64,000 nucleotides of DNA from Bacteroidota bacterium (GTDB lineage Bacteria > Bacteroidota > Ignavibacteria > UBA10030 > UBA6906), in assembly GCA_030835135.1 (NCBI GenBank), contig JAUQWO010000003.1:106694-170693 (forward strand), given 5' to 3'. Each line of letters opens with the position of its first letter. Within the stretch, counting starts at the first letter, position 1. The notes beneath the pieces are model-generated. The model did not search any database. It was not told where the DNA came from and saw only the letters and a list, made by a program, of their open reading frames with translations. Position numbers and translations under genes: made by a program. Below are positions 11,740-22,465 of this stretch, piece after piece.

Positions 11740-13986
11740 ATGAATCGGAACGTCACCCTGCGGCGCACAGGAATGGTCCTCTGCGCCCTTCTCTCCCTTG
11801 CGCCTGCCGTGATCGGAGAATCCCCACGGGAACGCCCATCCTTCGCGCAGATCTTCAAGAACGCAGAACCACGCCTCACCCGCCCGGTACCGAACGTGAC
11901 CGGCTGGGCGGATGACGCCCGCTACATCGAGAGCCGCCGGTCACCCGGCGTGCCCCGCCCCGCCACCATCCTCGTCGATGCGGCGTCCGGCAAGGAACAA
12001 CCTGGTCCCGATCTTCAGGAATTCGCGGATCTGCTCGGCACCGATATCGACCCGGCATCCTCCGTGACCTCGGCACTCTCCGCGGGTATCTATATCTACA
12101 ATGCCTCGCATGATCTCATGTGCCTCGGCACCCGGGGGCACCGCGCCATGAAGCTCACCTCGGGGCCGGAGGAAGAGCATACGCCCGTCATTTCCCCCGA
12201 CGGCAAGCATGTCGCCTTCACGCGGGAACATGACCTCTACAGCGTGGAGATCGCGACCGGAAAAGAGACCCGGTATACCACCGACGGCGCAGCGCTCATC
12301 TATAACGGTTGGGCTGCCTGGCTGTACTACGAAGAGATCCTGGGCCGCGCAAGCCAATACAGGGCGTTCTGGTGGTCACCCGACAGCCGTTCGATCGCCT
12401 TCTATCGGTTCGATGAGACTGGCGTACCGGAGTTCCCCATCTTCGTCGCCGACGGCGTACACGGAAGCACGGAGCGCACTCGCTACCCGAAAGCCGGGGA
12501 CCCGAATCCGCGCGTGCGCTTCGGGATCGTTCCGGTCGGCACGCCGTTGGTCACATGGGCCGGCTTCGACGAAACCGTGGATCAGTATTTCGGGCCGGTA
12601 TTCTGGACGCCCAACAGCAAAGCCGTGTTCGTGCAATGGATGAACCGCGGTCAGGATTCACTGGTGCTCTATGGCGTGACCCCCGGGACCGGCAAAGCCG
12701 AACGGGTCCTTCTCGAACATCAGGCTTCCTGGGTCGACTGGTTCGAGTCCATCCACTTCCTCCAGGACAATTCCGGGTTCATCGTTCTGAGCGACCGCAA
12801 CGGTTGGCCCCACCTGTATCTGCACAGCATGTCGGGCGCGCTGCGCGCGCAGCTGACCGATGGCCCCTGGGCAGTCACGGGTGTTGAGGCGATCCATGAC
12901 GCGGATCGGACATTGTTCTTCACCGCCCGCAAGGAAGCGTCGACCAGGACCGATCTCTACAGCGTCCGGCTCGATGGCAAGAAGATGCGCCGTCTGACCT
13001 TTGGCGAGTACACCCACACGGTGAAGGTTTCCCCGCATGGTGCCTACTTCACCACCCAGTATTCCTCCGTCAGCGAACCGCCGCGTCTCGCGTTACTCCG
13101 GGGTGATGGCAAGATCATCCGCGAACTCGGCACAAGCAAGACCGAGGCATTTGACAGCTATGAACTCGCGCTCCCCTCGATGCTGACCATACCGACGCCG
13201 GACGGGTACGCGCTGCCGGCGGTGATCACACGGCCATTCGATTTCGACCCCACCACCCGCTATCCGGTTCTGATCAGCGTCTATGGCGGCCCGAATGCCG
13301 GCTCGGTGTACGATGGATGGAAGTCGCTGGGCGGACAATGGCTCGCGCGCGAAGGCGTGATCCAGATGTCGGTCGACCACCGTGGCTCCGGCCACTTCGG
13401 CAAGACCGGGGCGGCCATGATGCACAGGAAGCTCGGGACCTGGGAGATGAAGGACTATATCGCGGTGGTCCAATGGTTGCGTGCACAGTCGTGGGTGGAC
13501 AGCACCCGCGTCTGCATCACCGGCGGAAGCTATGGTGGGTATGTGACCGCCCTCGCCCTCACGGCCGGAGCAGGCTTTTTCACGCATGGGATCGCGGAGT
13601 ACTCGGTCACCGACTGGAAGCTCTACGACTCGCATTACACAGAGCGTTTCATGGACAGCCCGGCGGAGAACCCCGAAGGATACCACGAAGCATCCGTGCT
13701 CACCCATGCGCACACGTATCACGGATCACTGCGCCTCGTGCATGGGACCTCGGATGACAACGTGCACATGCAGAACACGATCCAGTTGGTGGACACCCTC
13801 GAGGACTTGAACAAGCAGTTCGAATTGATGCTCTACCCCGGTGGCCGACACGGATGGGGCGGTCCCAAGGCGGTCCATCTCCGCACCGACACCTACCGGT
13901 ACTATTACGAACATCTGATCCGCAAACCGTTCCCGGAAGAGCTCTTCAAGACGCTGGATGTGTCTTCGATGCGCCGGCGGCCGTAG
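11740..13986 (+). CDS. Dipeptidyl-peptidase IV family serine peptidase (S9B)
   Basis: Removes dipeptides, typically Xaa-Pro, from peptide N-termini; predicted periplasmic. 748 residues with an N-terminal signal peptide (hydrophobic core GMVLCALLSLAPAV). The beta-propeller carries the YYEEILGRASQYRAFWWSP region, whose Glu pair binds the substrate amino terminus in DPP-IV. The C-terminal alpha/beta-hydrolase has nucleophile Ser597 in GGSYGGYV, Asp672 in SDDNVH and His704 in GGRHGWGG. The triad and the Glu pair are intact, so activity is expected. Only a weak ribosome-binding site is seen. Confidence 0.9.
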   Translation: MNRNVTLRRTGMVLCALLSLAPAVIGESPRERPSFAQIFKNAEPRLTRPVPNVTGWADDARYIESRRSPGVPRPATILVDAASGKEQPGPDLQEFADLLGTDIDPASSVTSALSAGIYIYNASHDLMCLGTRGHRAMKLTSGPEEEHTPVISPDGKHVAFTREHDLYSVEIATGKETRYTTDGAALIYNGWAAWLYYEEILGRASQYRAFWWSPDSRSIAFYRFDETGVPEFPIFVADGVHGSTERTRYPKAGDPNPRVRFGIVPVGTPLVTWAGFDETVDQYFGPVFWTPNSKAVFVQWMNRGQDSLVLYGVTPGTGKAERVLLEHQASWVDWFESIHFLQDNSGFIVLSDRNGWPHLYLHSMSGALRAQLTDGPWAVTGVEAIHDADRTLFFTARKEASTRTDLYSVRLDGKKMRRLTFGEYTHTVKVSPHGAYFTTQYSSVSEPPRLALLRGDGKIIRELGTSKTEAFDSYELALPSMLTIPTPDGYALPAVITRPFDFDPTTRYPVLISVYGGPNAGSVYDGWKSLGGQWLAREGVIQMSVDHRGSGHFGKTGAAMMHRKLGTWEMKDYIAVVQWLRAQSWVDSTRVCITGGSYGGYVTALALTAGAGFFTHGIAEYSVTDWKLYDSHYTERFMDSPAENPEGYHEASVLTHAHTYHGSLRLVHGTSDDNVHMQNTIQLVDTLEDLNKQFELMLYPGGRHGWGGPKAVHLRTDTYRYYYEHLIRKPFPEELFKTLDVSSMRRRP

Positions 13987-14049
13987 CAGACGTGGAGGAT
14001 GAGGCCGACACCGGCGAGGCAACGGACAGATCATGTGGGACAACAACAG

Positions 14050-14082
14050 CAGCGGGGATGAGAGAAGCTCTCATCCCCGCTG
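14050..14082 (-). terminator. Terminator of the ilv-leu operon
   Basis: A perfect 15-bp stem (14050-14064 with 14068-14082) and a 3-base loop, 31 bases past the ilvC stop codon. On the minus strand it is followed by CTGTTGTTGT, moderately T-rich. It also lies 63 bases after the peptidase stop on the plus strand, so it may serve both converging transcripts. Confidence 0.8.
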
Positions 14083-14113
14083 TGCACCGTGAACCGCTGC
14101 GTCACCCGTTCGA

Positions 14114-15289
14114 TCAGCGCTTCCCCTTCTTTTTCGCCGGTCTCTTCGCGCGCTTCGGAGCGGCCTTTTTCTTTGCTGCCGTCTTCTTCGCGCTTTTCTT
14201 CGCTGCCTTCCGGGCGGGGGCCTTGCCTGCCTTCGCCCCTGCCCAGTTCTCCGGTCTCAACGAACGGACCGTGGCTCCGGCCTTCCACATCTCCATCGTC
14301 CGCCACACGTCCAGTTCCCCTTCCAGCCTTTCGCGATAGTCCGGTGCACCGCAGGTGTCCAGCGTCCGTTGCGCCTCGGCGCCGGTCCTGACGCTCCGGT
14401 ACAATTCTTCCATGACCGGTTTCGTCGCCGCTTCGAACTTCTTTGCCCAATCCAGAGCACCCCGTTGCGCGGTGGTACTGCACGCGCCGATCATCCAGTC
14501 CACGCCGTTCTTTCCCATCAACGGGTAGAGACTCTGTGTCGATTCCTCGACGGTCTCGTTGAACGCTTCACTCGGGGAATGCCCCATGGCACGCAGGACA
14601 TCGTATTGTGCCTTCATCATGCCGGCGATCGCGCCGAGCAGGACACCCCGTTCACCGGTCAGGTCGCTATACACTTCGTTCTCGAACGTTGTCGGGAACA
14701 GATACCCGGAGCCGATCGCGATGCCGAGGGCGATGACCCGTTCACGGGCACGGCCGGTGGCATCCTGATGCACCGCGAAGCTGGAATTGATCCCGCTGCC
14801 GGCAAGGAAGTTCGCACGCACGGTGCGCCCGGCGCCTTTCGGGGCGACCAGGATCACATCCACCGAGGGGGGCGGCACCACGCCTGTCCGGTCACGAAAA
14901 ACGACGGAGAACCCATGGGAAAAGCTGAGCGCCTGTCCAGCCCGCAGGCATGACGCAAGCTTCGGCCATTGCTCCTTTTGCCCCGCGTCCGACAGCAGGA
15001 ATTCGATAATGGTCGCCCGCGCAACGACCTCCTCGATCGTCTGGAACAGATTCTTCCCTTCCACCCATCCGTCTGCGATCGCATCCTTCCAGCCCCGGCC
15101 GCCCTTCCGCTGTCCGATGATCACCTTGATCCCGTTATCGCGCAGGTTCATGCCTTGACCCTGGCCCTGCGGACCGTACCCGAGGATGCCCACCACCTCG
15201 TTCTTCAGAATTTGCCGCGCGCGCGGCAGGGGCATCTCCTCCCGCGTGACCACTTCTTCCTGGACGCCGCCGAAGTCCATGATTGCCAT
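14114..15289 (-). CDS. ilvC: Ketol-acid reductoisomerase with lysine-rich C-terminal tail
   Basis: Second step of valine and isoleucine synthesis: isomerisation and NADPH reduction of acetolactate or acetohydroxybutyrate. The first 350 residues closely follow the fungal/Bacteroidota-type short enzyme, with LGYGPQGQGQGMNLRDNG, SHGFSVVFRD, DVILVAPKGAGRTVR, SPSEAFNETVEESTQSLYP and LRPENW. After LRPENW, where the family normally ends, come about 40 residues of Lys, Ala, Arg and Pro in AAKK/PAKK repeats, resembling histone H1-like tails. AAGGAG lies 8 bases before the ATG. It is the last gene of the operon, 57 bp after leuB. Confidence 0.95.
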   Translation of the reverse strand: MAIMDFGGVQEEVVTREEMPLPRARQILKNEVVGILGYGPQGQGQGMNLRDNGIKVIIGQRKGGRGWKDAIADGWVEGKNLFQTIEEVVARATIIEFLLSDAGQKEQWPKLASCLRAGQALSFSHGFSVVFRDRTGVVPPPSVDVILVAPKGAGRTVRANFLAGSGINSSFAVHQDATGRARERVIALGIAIGSGYLFPTTFENEVYSDLTGERGVLLGAIAGMMKAQYDVLRAMGHSPSEAFNETVEESTQSLYPLMGKNGVDWMIGACSTTAQRGALDWAKKFEAATKPVMEELYRSVRTGAEAQRTLDTCGAPDYRERLEGELDVWRTMEMWKAGATVRSLRPENWAGAKAGKAPARKAAKKSAKKTAAKKKAAPKRAKRPAKKKGKR

Positions 15290-15346
15290 TGCTGTAACTC
15301 CTTGTGATGGTGAAAGGGGAAACGCTCTCCGGCCCGCAGGCCGTTG

Positions 15347-16426
15347 TCACACCTGTGCTACACTCTTCTGGATCGCTGCGAGGATACTGTCCGCCACATC
15401 GCGCGTCGTCGCCTTGCCGCCAAGGTCCGGGGTGAGAATCCCCTCATCCAGAGTGACGTGGACGGCATCTTCAATGCACCCGGCCTCTGCTTCGAGTCCC
15501 AACGAATGGCGCAGTAACAATGCCGCGCTCAGGATCGTGCCGACCGGATTGGCGATGCCTTTCCCCGCGATGTCGGGGGCCGATCCGTGGATCGGCTCAT
15601 ACAGACCCGGTCCGCCCGCACCGATGGATGCCGAGGGCAGCAACCCGAGGGAGCCCGCGATGACGGCCGCCTCGTCCGTCAGGATGTCGCCGAACATGTT
15701 CTCGGTGACCACGACATCGAAGGAGGCCGGCGAAGTGACGAGGCGCATCGCCGTAGAGTCGACAAGCATGTTCTCGAATGCCACATCGGGGAATTCCAGC
15801 GCGACCTGTCCGGCAACCTTCCGCCAGAGCCGCGAGCTCTCCAGCACATTGGCTTTGTCCACCGATGTCACCTTCCGCTTCCGGTTCCGTGCAAGCGTGA
15901 ACGCAAGCCGGACCACGCGTTCGACCTCGGGGGCGGAGTATGCAAGGGTATCCACGGCATGTTCGACCCCCTTCACCATGCGCGTCTCCTTCGGCTTGCC
16001 GAAGTAGAGTCCTCCGGTCAATTCGCGCACGACCAGCATGTCCACGCCGGCGAGCAGTTCCGATTTGAGGGGCGACGCCTCGGTCAGCGAGGGATGCGGT
16101 GCCACGGGGCGGAGGTTTGCGAAGACACCGAGGTGCTTACGGAGCGCAAGAAGACCGGTCTCCGCCCGGATCTCGGGTTTCACATTGTCCCATTTCGGAC
16201 CTCCCACCGCGCCCAGGAGCACGGCCGATGACGAGGCACACGCCTTCAGCATCTCATCGGTCGCAGGAACGCCATAGGCATCGATGGACGCCCCGCCGAA
16301 TGCATACTCCGTGAATGTGAACGTGTGGCCATAGAGCGCTGCGATGGTGTTGAGCACCTTCACGGCCTCGCGGGTGATCTCGGGACCGATGCCGTCGCCC
16401 GGCAGCACAACGATGTGAGCCTTCAT
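15347..16426 (-). CDS. leuB: 3-isopropylmalate dehydrogenase
   Basis: Oxidatively decarboxylates 3-isopropylmalate to 2-oxoisocaproate in leucine synthesis. 359 residues, normal length. Signatures: [10 protein letters not shown] at the N-terminus, the substrate loop [14 protein letters not shown], and the metal-binding region [30 protein letters not shown] precedes the ATG by 6 bases and the start overlaps the leuD stop by 4 bp (ATGA), indicating translational coupling. Confidence 0.96.
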   Translation of the reverse strand: MKAHIVVLPGDGIGPEITREAVKVLNTIAALYGHTFTFTEYAFGGASIDAYGVPATDEMLKACASSSAVLLGAVGGPKWDNVKPEIRAETGLLALRKHLGVFANLRPVAPHPSLTEASPLKSELLAGVDMLVVRELTGGLYFGKPKETRMVKGVEHAVDTLAYSAPEVERVVRLAFTLARNRKRKVTSVDKANVLESSRLWRKVAGQVALEFPDVAFENMLVDSTAMRLVTSPASFDVVVTENMFGDILTDEAAVIAGSLGLLPSASIGAGGPGLYEPIHGSAPDIAGKGIANPVGTILSAALLLRHSLGLEAEAGCIEDAVHVTLDEGILTPDLGGKATTRDVADSILAAIQKSVAQV

Positions 16427-17046
16427 GCCTTTCCTCCTGCTGCCGCACGCGCCTGCTCGAACGCGGTGATGGCCGGTTCGTGTTTGAGTATGTATCCGAG
16501 TTCATCGACCCCCTGCAGCAGACAGGTCCGCGCGAACGGATCGATCCGGAATTGTGCGGAGCCACCCGGCCAGGTGATCGTCTCCGCTGCGAGGTCGACC
16601 GTGACCTGCGTATCGCTGTTCCCGAGCGCATGCAGGGCAGCGCAGTCCGCCGCACCCAGCACAACGGGAATGATGCCGTTCTTCAGCGCATTGCCGCGGA
16701 AGATATCGGCGAACGATGTGCTCACCACCGCACGGATCCCGGCCCCTTTGAGTGCCCACGGCGCGTGCTCACGCGAGGAACCACAGCCGAAATTGTCGCC
16801 GGCGATCAGGATGGCAGCCCCGGTACGGTCCGGCCTGTTCAACGCAAAATCCGCGCGCGGTGACCCATCCGGGTTCCTCCGAAAATCCTCGAAGGCGTGT
16901 TCGCCGAGCCCTGCGCTGTCCGTGATCTTCAGGAACCGCGCGGGGACGATCTGGTCCGTATCGATATTGGCCGCAGGCACGGACGCCACGATCGATGTGA
17001 TCGGACGGAACCCTCCGGCCGGTACGGTGTGTGCGGGGGTGCTCAT
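16423..17046 (-). CDS. leuD: 3-isopropylmalate dehydratase small subunit
   Basis: Swivel-domain subunit of isopropylmalate isomerase, working with LeuC. 207 residues, standard length. Typical motifs are [14 protein letters not shown] near the N-terminus and [16 protein letters not shown], the phosphate/substrate-binding loop. The start overlaps the leuC stop by 4 bp, with GGAG inside the end of leuC. Confidence 0.96.
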   Translation of the reverse strand: MSTPAHTVPAGGFRPITSIVASVPAANIDTDQIVPARFLKITDSAGLGEHAFEDFRRNPDGSPRADFALNRPDRTGAAILIAGDNFGCGSSREHAPWALKGAGIRAVVSTSFADIFRGNALKNGIIPVVLGAADCAALHALGNSDTQVTVDLAAETITWPGGSAQFRIDPFARTCLLQGVDELGYILKHEPAITAFEQARAAAGGKA

Positions 17047-18446
17047 GCCAAGCTCCTTACATCGGTCAATGTTCCTGTGACGGCGGATGCAGCGGCGGTG
17101 AGAGGCGACGCAAGAAAGGTCCTGCTCCCCCGGCCCTGCCGTCCCTCAAAATTCCGGTTGCTCGTGCTGACGGCATAGTCCCCCGCCGCCACCTCATCAC
17201 CATTCATCGCGATGCACATGGAGCACCCCGGTTCACGCCACTCCGCGCCGGATTCCAGGAAGATGCGGTCCAGCCCTTCGGCCTCCGCCTGGCGTTTGAC
17301 AGCCCGCGAACCCGGTACCACGAGCACCCGGACGCCCTTTGCCACAGACCGCCCCTTGAACACGGACGCTGCTGCGCGGAGATCCGAGATACGGCCATTC
17401 GTGCAGCTTCCGATGAAGACCACCTGAATGGGCTGCCCTTGCACCGCCTGGCCGGGCGTCAGTCCCATGTACTGGAGTGCATTCTTTAGCGTGCTCTTGC
17501 CCGCCGGTTCACTCACGTGCTCGGGATCGGGGATACGCCCCGTCACCTGCACCCCCATGCCGGGATTGGTGCCAAAGGTGACCATGGGTGCCAGGTCGCT
17601 GACCTCCAGCGTGATCGTATGATCATACCGTGCTCCCGGATCGGTGCGCAGGGTGTGCCAGATCTTCACGCTTGCATCGAGTTCTGTCTTGTCGATGCCC
17701 CGTTCGGCAAGATATGCGAACGTGACATCATCGGGAGCGACCATCCCGGCCCGCGCTCCGCCCTCGATCGACATGTTGCAGAGGGTCATCCGCTCCTCCA
17801 TGGTGAAGTTGCGGACGGTCGATCCGGTATATTCGAACACATACCCGGTCCCACCACCGACGCCGATCTTCGCCAGGAGGGCGAGGATCACATCCTTTGC
17901 GGTGACGCCTTTCTGCAGCGTCCCTTCGATCCGCACCTCCGCCGTTTTCGGTCGCTGCTGCAGCAGACACTGCGTCGCGAGCACGTGTTCCACCTCGCTC
18001 GTGCCGATACCGAATGCCAGCGCACCGAACGCACCGTGGGTCGAGGTGTGACTATCGCCACACACGATCGTCATCCCGGGCCGTGTGAATCCCTGCTCCG
18101 GCCCCAGAACGTGCACGACGCCCTGGTCATGGCTCTTCGTGCCGAACAGCCGTATGCCCGCATCGGTCGCATTCTTCTCCAGCGTGGCGATCTGGGCCGC
18201 AGCGAGCGCATCCGGCACCGCCGTTGCCAGCGTAGGGATGCTGTGGTCCACCGTCGCCACGGTCCGGTCCGGCCGGCGCACGCTCAGTCCGCGCCTCCGG
18301 AGACCCGAAAACGCCTGCGGCGAGGTCACTTCATGGACCAACTGCAGATCGATATACAACAACGTCGGGGCGCCGGGTTCCGACGCAACGACATGACTGT
18401 CCCAGATCTTTTCGAACAAGGTTCGTGGTGCTGTGGCAGTACTCAC
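17043..18446 (-). CDS. leuC: 3-isopropylmalate dehydratase large subunit
   Basis: Aconitase-family [4Fe-4S] subunit of isopropylmalate isomerase, 467 residues. Cluster cysteines are visible in [14 protein letters not shown] and in the [10 protein letters not shown] motif; [34 protein letters not shown] sequence is present in the centre of the protein. The start codon is GTG, overlapping the leuA stop as GTGA, with GGAGG 8-9 bases upstream. Confidence 0.96.
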   Translation of the reverse strand: MSTATAPRTLFEKIWDSHVVASEPGAPTLLYIDLQLVHEVTSPQAFSGLRRRGLSVRRPDRTVATVDHSIPTLATAVPDALAAAQIATLEKNATDAGIRLFGTKSHDQGVVHVLGPEQGFTRPGMTIVCGDSHTSTHGAFGALAFGIGTSEVEHVLATQCLLQQRPKTAEVRIEGTLQKGVTAKDVILALLAKIGVGGGTGYVFEYTGSTVRNFTMEERMTLCNMSIEGGARAGMVAPDDVTFAYLAERGIDKTELDASVKIWHTLRTDPGARYDHTITLEVSDLAPMVTFGTNPGMGVQVTGRIPDPEHVSEPAGKSTLKNALQYMGLTPGQAVQGQPIQVVFIGSCTNGRISDLRAAASVFKGRSVAKGVRVLVVPGSRAVKRQAEAEGLDRIFLESGAEWREPGCSMCIAMNGDEVAAGDYAVSTSNRNFEGRQGRGSRTFLASPLTAAASAVTGTLTDVRSLA

Positions 18447-19999
18447 GCAGTGACCTCCATCTCGACTTTTGCCTGTTCCTTTTTCCTTGTCAGCGATGCC
18501 TGCGACCGGTTGAGCGCTTCGATGTACGCTTTCACGCTGCCGGTGATGACGTCCGTGCTCACGGCGCGCCCGTTGAACAACACGCCGTCGAATTCCACGC
18601 GGACGAACGCCTCTCCGACCGTATCATGGCCATAGCTGACGGATTTCACCGAGTATTCGGTGAGCGTGCCCGCGATGCCGGTCACCCGCTCGATCGCCCG
18701 GTAGGCCGCGTCCACCGGACCATCGCCCGTTGCGGAATCGACCAGACGCGTCTCACCCCGGCGGAGTTCCACCGTGGCCGTGGGGCGCACACCGGTGCCG
18801 CTGCTCACGTGCAGATTCTCCAGGTGAAAATATGAATCGAGCTCCACCGGACGCTCATCGAGGATCGCGACCAGCTCCTCATCGAAGACCTCCTTCTTCT
18901 GGTCCGCGATCGCGGTGAATTCCTTGTACGCCCGCTCCAGTTCTTCCGGCGCCAGCGTGTAGCCGAGATCGGCGTACCGCTGTTTCAGGGCATGCCTGCC
19001 CGAGTGTTTGCCGAGCACGAGAGTGCTGTGCTTGATCCCCACCGACTGCGGGGTCATGATCTCATAGGTGATCGCGCTCTTCAGCATGCCATCCTGATGG
19101 ATGCCGGCCTCATGGGCGAACGCATTCGCGCCGACGATCGCCTTGTTCCGCTGCACCATCATGCCGGTCAGACTGCTGAGCAGGCGGCTGGAACGGAGCA
19201 ATTCCTCGCTCACCACATCCGACTGCACGCCGAGGTATTCTCCCCGGGTCTTCAGCGCCATCACGATCTCCTCGAGCGCAGCGTTGCCCGCCCGCTCGCC
19301 GATACCGTTCACCGTGCACTCGATCTGCCGGGCACCATTCTGGATCGCCGCCAGTGAATTCGCGACCGCCAGGCCCAGGTCGTTGTGGCAATGAGTGCTC
19401 AGGACGACATGCTCGATGCCCGCCACGCGTGCACGGATCTCCTTGAACATATGCCCGTATTCTTCCGGGACCGCATATCCCACCGTATCCGGGAGGTTGA
19501 TGATGGTAGCACCAGCCGCGACCGCAGCCGCGACCACCTCGGCAAGGAACCCGATGTCGCTCCGCGAGGCATCCTCGCACGAGAATTCGATCTCCGGGCA
19601 CAAGGACCGGGCATGGCGCACGGCAGCATCCACGTCCTTCAGCACCTGGGCGTGCGTCCTCCGGAGCTTGTGGGCGAGGTGGATCTCCGACGTGGCAATG
19701 AACGTGTGGATACGGGGCCTGCGCGCATGCGACAGCGCCTCCCAGGCGCGATCGATGTCGCCGGCGACCGCACGGCACAACCCCGCCACCGCCGCCGTCT
19801 GCACGACACCGGCGATCTCGCGGACGGCCTCAAAATCCCCTACCGACGCGATGGGGAAGCCCGCTTCGATCACGTCCACATGCAGCTGCTCGAGCTGCGT
19901 CGCCATCCGGAGCTTCTCCCCCAGATTCATGCTGCACCCCGGACTCTGCTCTCCGTCGCGGAGCGTCGTGTCGAAAATGAATACCTTGTCCTCGCTCAT
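18443..19999 (-). CDS. leuA: 2-isopropylmalate synthase
   Basis: First committed step of leucine synthesis, joining acetyl-CoA and 2-oxoisovalerate. 518 residues: catalytic TIM barrel with [15 protein letters not shown] and [15 protein letters not shown] (metal ligands), then a linker and the C-terminal LeuA regulatory domain, normally the site of leucine feedback inhibition. Start 19999 is preferred: AGG lies about 8 bases upstream and the [10 protein letters not shown] strand follows directly. The open frame runs on to 20059, which would overlap ilvH. Confidence 0.96.
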   Translation of the reverse strand: MSEDKVFIFDTTLRDGEQSPGCSMNLGEKLRMATQLEQLHVDVIEAGFPIASVGDFEAVREIAGVVQTAAVAGLCRAVAGDIDRAWEALSHARRPRIHTFIATSEIHLAHKLRRTHAQVLKDVDAAVRHARSLCPEIEFSCEDASRSDIGFLAEVVAAAVAAGATIINLPDTVGYAVPEEYGHMFKEIRARVAGIEHVVLSTHCHNDLGLAVANSLAAIQNGARQIECTVNGIGERAGNAALEEIVMALKTRGEYLGVQSDVVSEELLRSSRLLSSLTGMMVQRNKAIVGANAFAHEAGIHQDGMLKSAITYEIMTPQSVGIKHSTLVLGKHSGRHALKQRYADLGYTLAPEELERAYKEFTAIADQKKEVFDEELVAILDERPVELDSYFHLENLHVSSGTGVRPTATVELRRGETRLVDSATGDGPVDAAYRAIERVTGIAGTLTEYSVKSVSYGHDTVGEAFVRVEFDGVLFNGRAVSTDVITGSVKAYIEALNRSQASLTRKKEQAKVEMEVTA

Positions 20000-20051
20000 G
20001 GTCTTACCTTTCAATGACATCGCTCGTGCATGGTCCAACGATCGTCGTGTG

Positions 20052-20600
20052 TCACACATCCCCCTGGAATTCGCGCTTCATCGCCACCCGCCCCGTCCGT
20101 GCGATCTCCTTGATCACGAACGGTTTGAGCATCTTGATGAAGGCTTCGACCTTCAGACGGCTCCCGGTGGCCTCCAGCGTCAGGGTCTTCACGCTGATAT
20201 CCACCACCTTGGCTCGGAAGATCTCCGCGATCTGCATGATCTCCGACCGCGTGTCCGCCGTCGTCGCCACCTTGATCAGCACCAGCTCGCGGTCCACGAA
20301 GCTGTCGTACGTGAGATCCACGACCTTGATCGTGTCGATGAGCTTGTGAAGCTGCTTCGTGATCTGTTCAATGATCGGGTCGTCGCCTTCGGTCACCACG
20401 GTCATGCGGGAGACACTCTCGTCCTCGGTAGGACCGACGCTCAGACTGTCGATGTTGTACCCCTTGGCAGCGAACAGCCCGGAGATCCGGTTGAATGCCC
20501 CGAACTTGTTCTCCACGAGAATGGAGATCGTATGCTGCCTGCGCGGCACCGCGGGTGCGGCGGCCTGCCGGCGTGGATTAGCGGACGGGGGCTGGGACAT
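20052..20600 (-). CDS. ilvH: Acetolactate synthase small (regulatory) subunit
   Basis: Regulatory subunit of acetohydroxyacid synthase, needed for full activity and valine feedback inhibition. 182 residues. After a roughly 20-residue Pro/Arg/Ala-rich leader comes an ACT domain with HTISILVENKFGAFNRISGLF, then the second domain with KTLTLEATGSRLKVEAFI. Start 20600 has AGGA 7 bases upstream and overlaps the ilvB stop by 23 bp. Confidence 0.94.
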   Translation of the reverse strand: MSQPPSANPRRQAAAPAVPRRQHTISILVENKFGAFNRISGLFAAKGYNIDSLSVGPTEDESVSRMTVVTEGDDPIIEQITKQLHKLIDTIKVVDLTYDSFVDRELVLIKVATTADTRSEIMQIAEIFRAKVVDISVKTLTLEATGSRLKVEAFIKMLKPFVIKEIARTGRVAMKREFQGDV

Positions 20601-22380
20601 GGGATTCCTTTCCGGCGAACGCACGCGCGCCTTTGTGTTGGACTGTGATGGCACCGTTGCCCGGGGCCGCAGGAACATCGAGCATCTCGTTCACCGTCTG
20701 TCCCGCGGGGATCATCGGATAGACGTTATCTTCCTGTGCGACGACGAATTCCACGAAGATCGGACCTTCGTTGTATGCGAGCGCCCGCTCCATGGCCGCA
20801 TCCGCCTCGTCGGGAGTCGTGGCCCGAAGCGCCGGGCACCCATGCGCATCGGCGAGCTTGACGAAGTCGGGGCTCGCCATTTCCACATGCGAATACCGGC
20901 GTCGCCAGAACAGCTCCTGCCACTGGCGCACCATGCCCAGGAACCCATTGTTGATGACGAACACCTTCACCGGCAGTTTGTGCTGCACGATCGTGGTCAG
21001 TTCCTGCGCATTCATCTGGAACCCGCCGTCACCACTGATGGAGACCACAGGCAGGTCCCGCCGCCCGAACGCCGCACCCATCGCGGCCGGTAACGAGAAC
21101 CCCATCGTGCCGAGGCCGCCGGAGGTGATATGCGTGCGCGGGCGCATCCACGTGAAGAACTGCGCTCCCCACATCTGATGCTGTCCGACGTCGGTGACGA
21201 TCACCGCATTGCCGCCCGTGAGCGCACCGAGCGTCCGGAAGACGTGCTGGGCGCGGAGTTCATTGCCCGCCTGGAAGCGCAACGGATGCTCGTCCTGCCA
21301 CACACCGATCGTCTCCCGCCATGCATCGGTGTGCAGCGGATGCACGTGCGCGGTCAACACCTTCAGGACGTTCTTCACATCGCCCACGATCGGCACATCC
21401 ACGCGCACGTTCTTGGAGATCGCCGATGGGTCGATGTCGATGTGGATGATGGTCGCCTTCGGCGCGAACTCCTCGACCTTCCCCGTGACACGATCGTCGA
21501 AACGCGCGCCCACGGCGATCAGACAGTCGGATTCGTGGACCGCCATGTTCGAATACCACGTGCCATGCATCCCCAGCATCCCCATGGCCAGCGGATCCGA
21601 CTCCGGGAACGCGCCGAGGCCGTGGAGTGTGGTGGTCACCGGGCACGCGAGCTTCCGGGCGAATGCCGTCAACTCCTCGGAGGCCCCTGATTGGATGACC
21701 CCTCCCCCGACATACAGGACCGGCCGCACGGCATTGTTGATGACTCCCGCCGCCTTGCGGATCTGCTTATCATGTCCTTCCACGATCGGGTTGTAGCTCC
21801 GGAGGGAGACCGTCGTGGGGTAATGGAACGGCGCCTTCTGCGCCATCACATCCTTCGGGAGGTCGACCAGCACCGGCCCGGGCCGCCCGCTCGTGGCGAT
21901 ATAGAAGGCCTCCTTGATCGTGCGGGCGAGTTCGCTCACATCACGGACGATATAATTGTGTTTGGTGATCGGACGCGTGATCCCCGCGATGTCGGCTTCC
22001 TGGAATGCATCATTCCCGATCAGATGCAATGCCACCTGACCCGTGAACACGACCAGCGGGATGGAATCCATATAGGCATCGGCAATGCCGGTCACGGTGT
22101 TCGTCGCGCCCGGCCCGGAGGTCACCAGCACCACGCCCGGCTTCCCGGTCGCCTTCGCATACCCTTCACCGGCATGCGTCGCACCCTGCTCGTGGCGCGT
22201 CAGCACGTGTTTGATGTCGGAGATGTCGTGCAGCGCATCGTACACACCGATGGTCGCGCCACCGGGGTAGCCGAACACAACTTCCACCTTCTCCTCGATC
22301 AAGGACCGGACGAAGATCTCCGCCCCGTTCATGATGGTTCCCGGTGCAGGCTTCGCGTCGTTGCGTGTCTGTGGCGTCAT
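20578..22380 (-). CDS. ilvB: Acetolactate synthase large (catalytic) subunit
   Basis: Thiamine-diphosphate and FAD-dependent condensation of pyruvate with pyruvate or 2-oxobutyrate, the entry step to valine, leucine and isoleucine. 600 residues in three domains. Visible features are the N-terminal catalytic Glu region in FGYPGGATIGVYDAL, TSGPGATN, and the ThDP motif SGDGGFQMNAQELTTI...NN. The last 25 residues extend past the usual end and overlap the start of ilvH. A purine-rich GGAGAGGAAGG precedes the ATG. Confidence 0.96.
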   Translation of the reverse strand: MTPQTRNDAKPAPGTIMNGAEIFVRSLIEEKVEVVFGYPGGATIGVYDALHDISDIKHVLTRHEQGATHAGEGYAKATGKPGVVLVTSGPGATNTVTGIADAYMDSIPLVVFTGQVALHLIGNDAFQEADIAGITRPITKHNYIVRDVSELARTIKEAFYIATSGRPGPVLVDLPKDVMAQKAPFHYPTTVSLRSYNPIVEGHDKQIRKAAGVINNAVRPVLYVGGGVIQSGASEELTAFARKLACPVTTTLHGLGAFPESDPLAMGMLGMHGTWYSNMAVHESDCLIAVGARFDDRVTGKVEEFAPKATIIHIDIDPSAISKNVRVDVPIVGDVKNVLKVLTAHVHPLHTDAWRETIGVWQDEHPLRFQAGNELRAQHVFRTLGALTGGNAVIVTDVGQHQMWGAQFFTWMRPRTHITSGGLGTMGFSLPAAMGAAFGRRDLPVVSISGDGGFQMNAQELTTIVQHKLPVKVFVINNGFLGMVRQWQELFWRRRYSHVEMASPDFVKLADAHGCPALRATTPDEADAAMERALAYNEGPIFVEFVVAQEDNVYPMIPAGQTVNEMLDVPAAPGNGAITVQHKGARAFAGKESHVPAPVR

Positions 22381-22465
22381 CCTTCCTCTCCTCTCGTGAG
22401 TAATGCACTGTCACATCCGATCTCTGGTCCCTGCCCTTCACCCGGGCCGGGGCATTGCCCTGACA

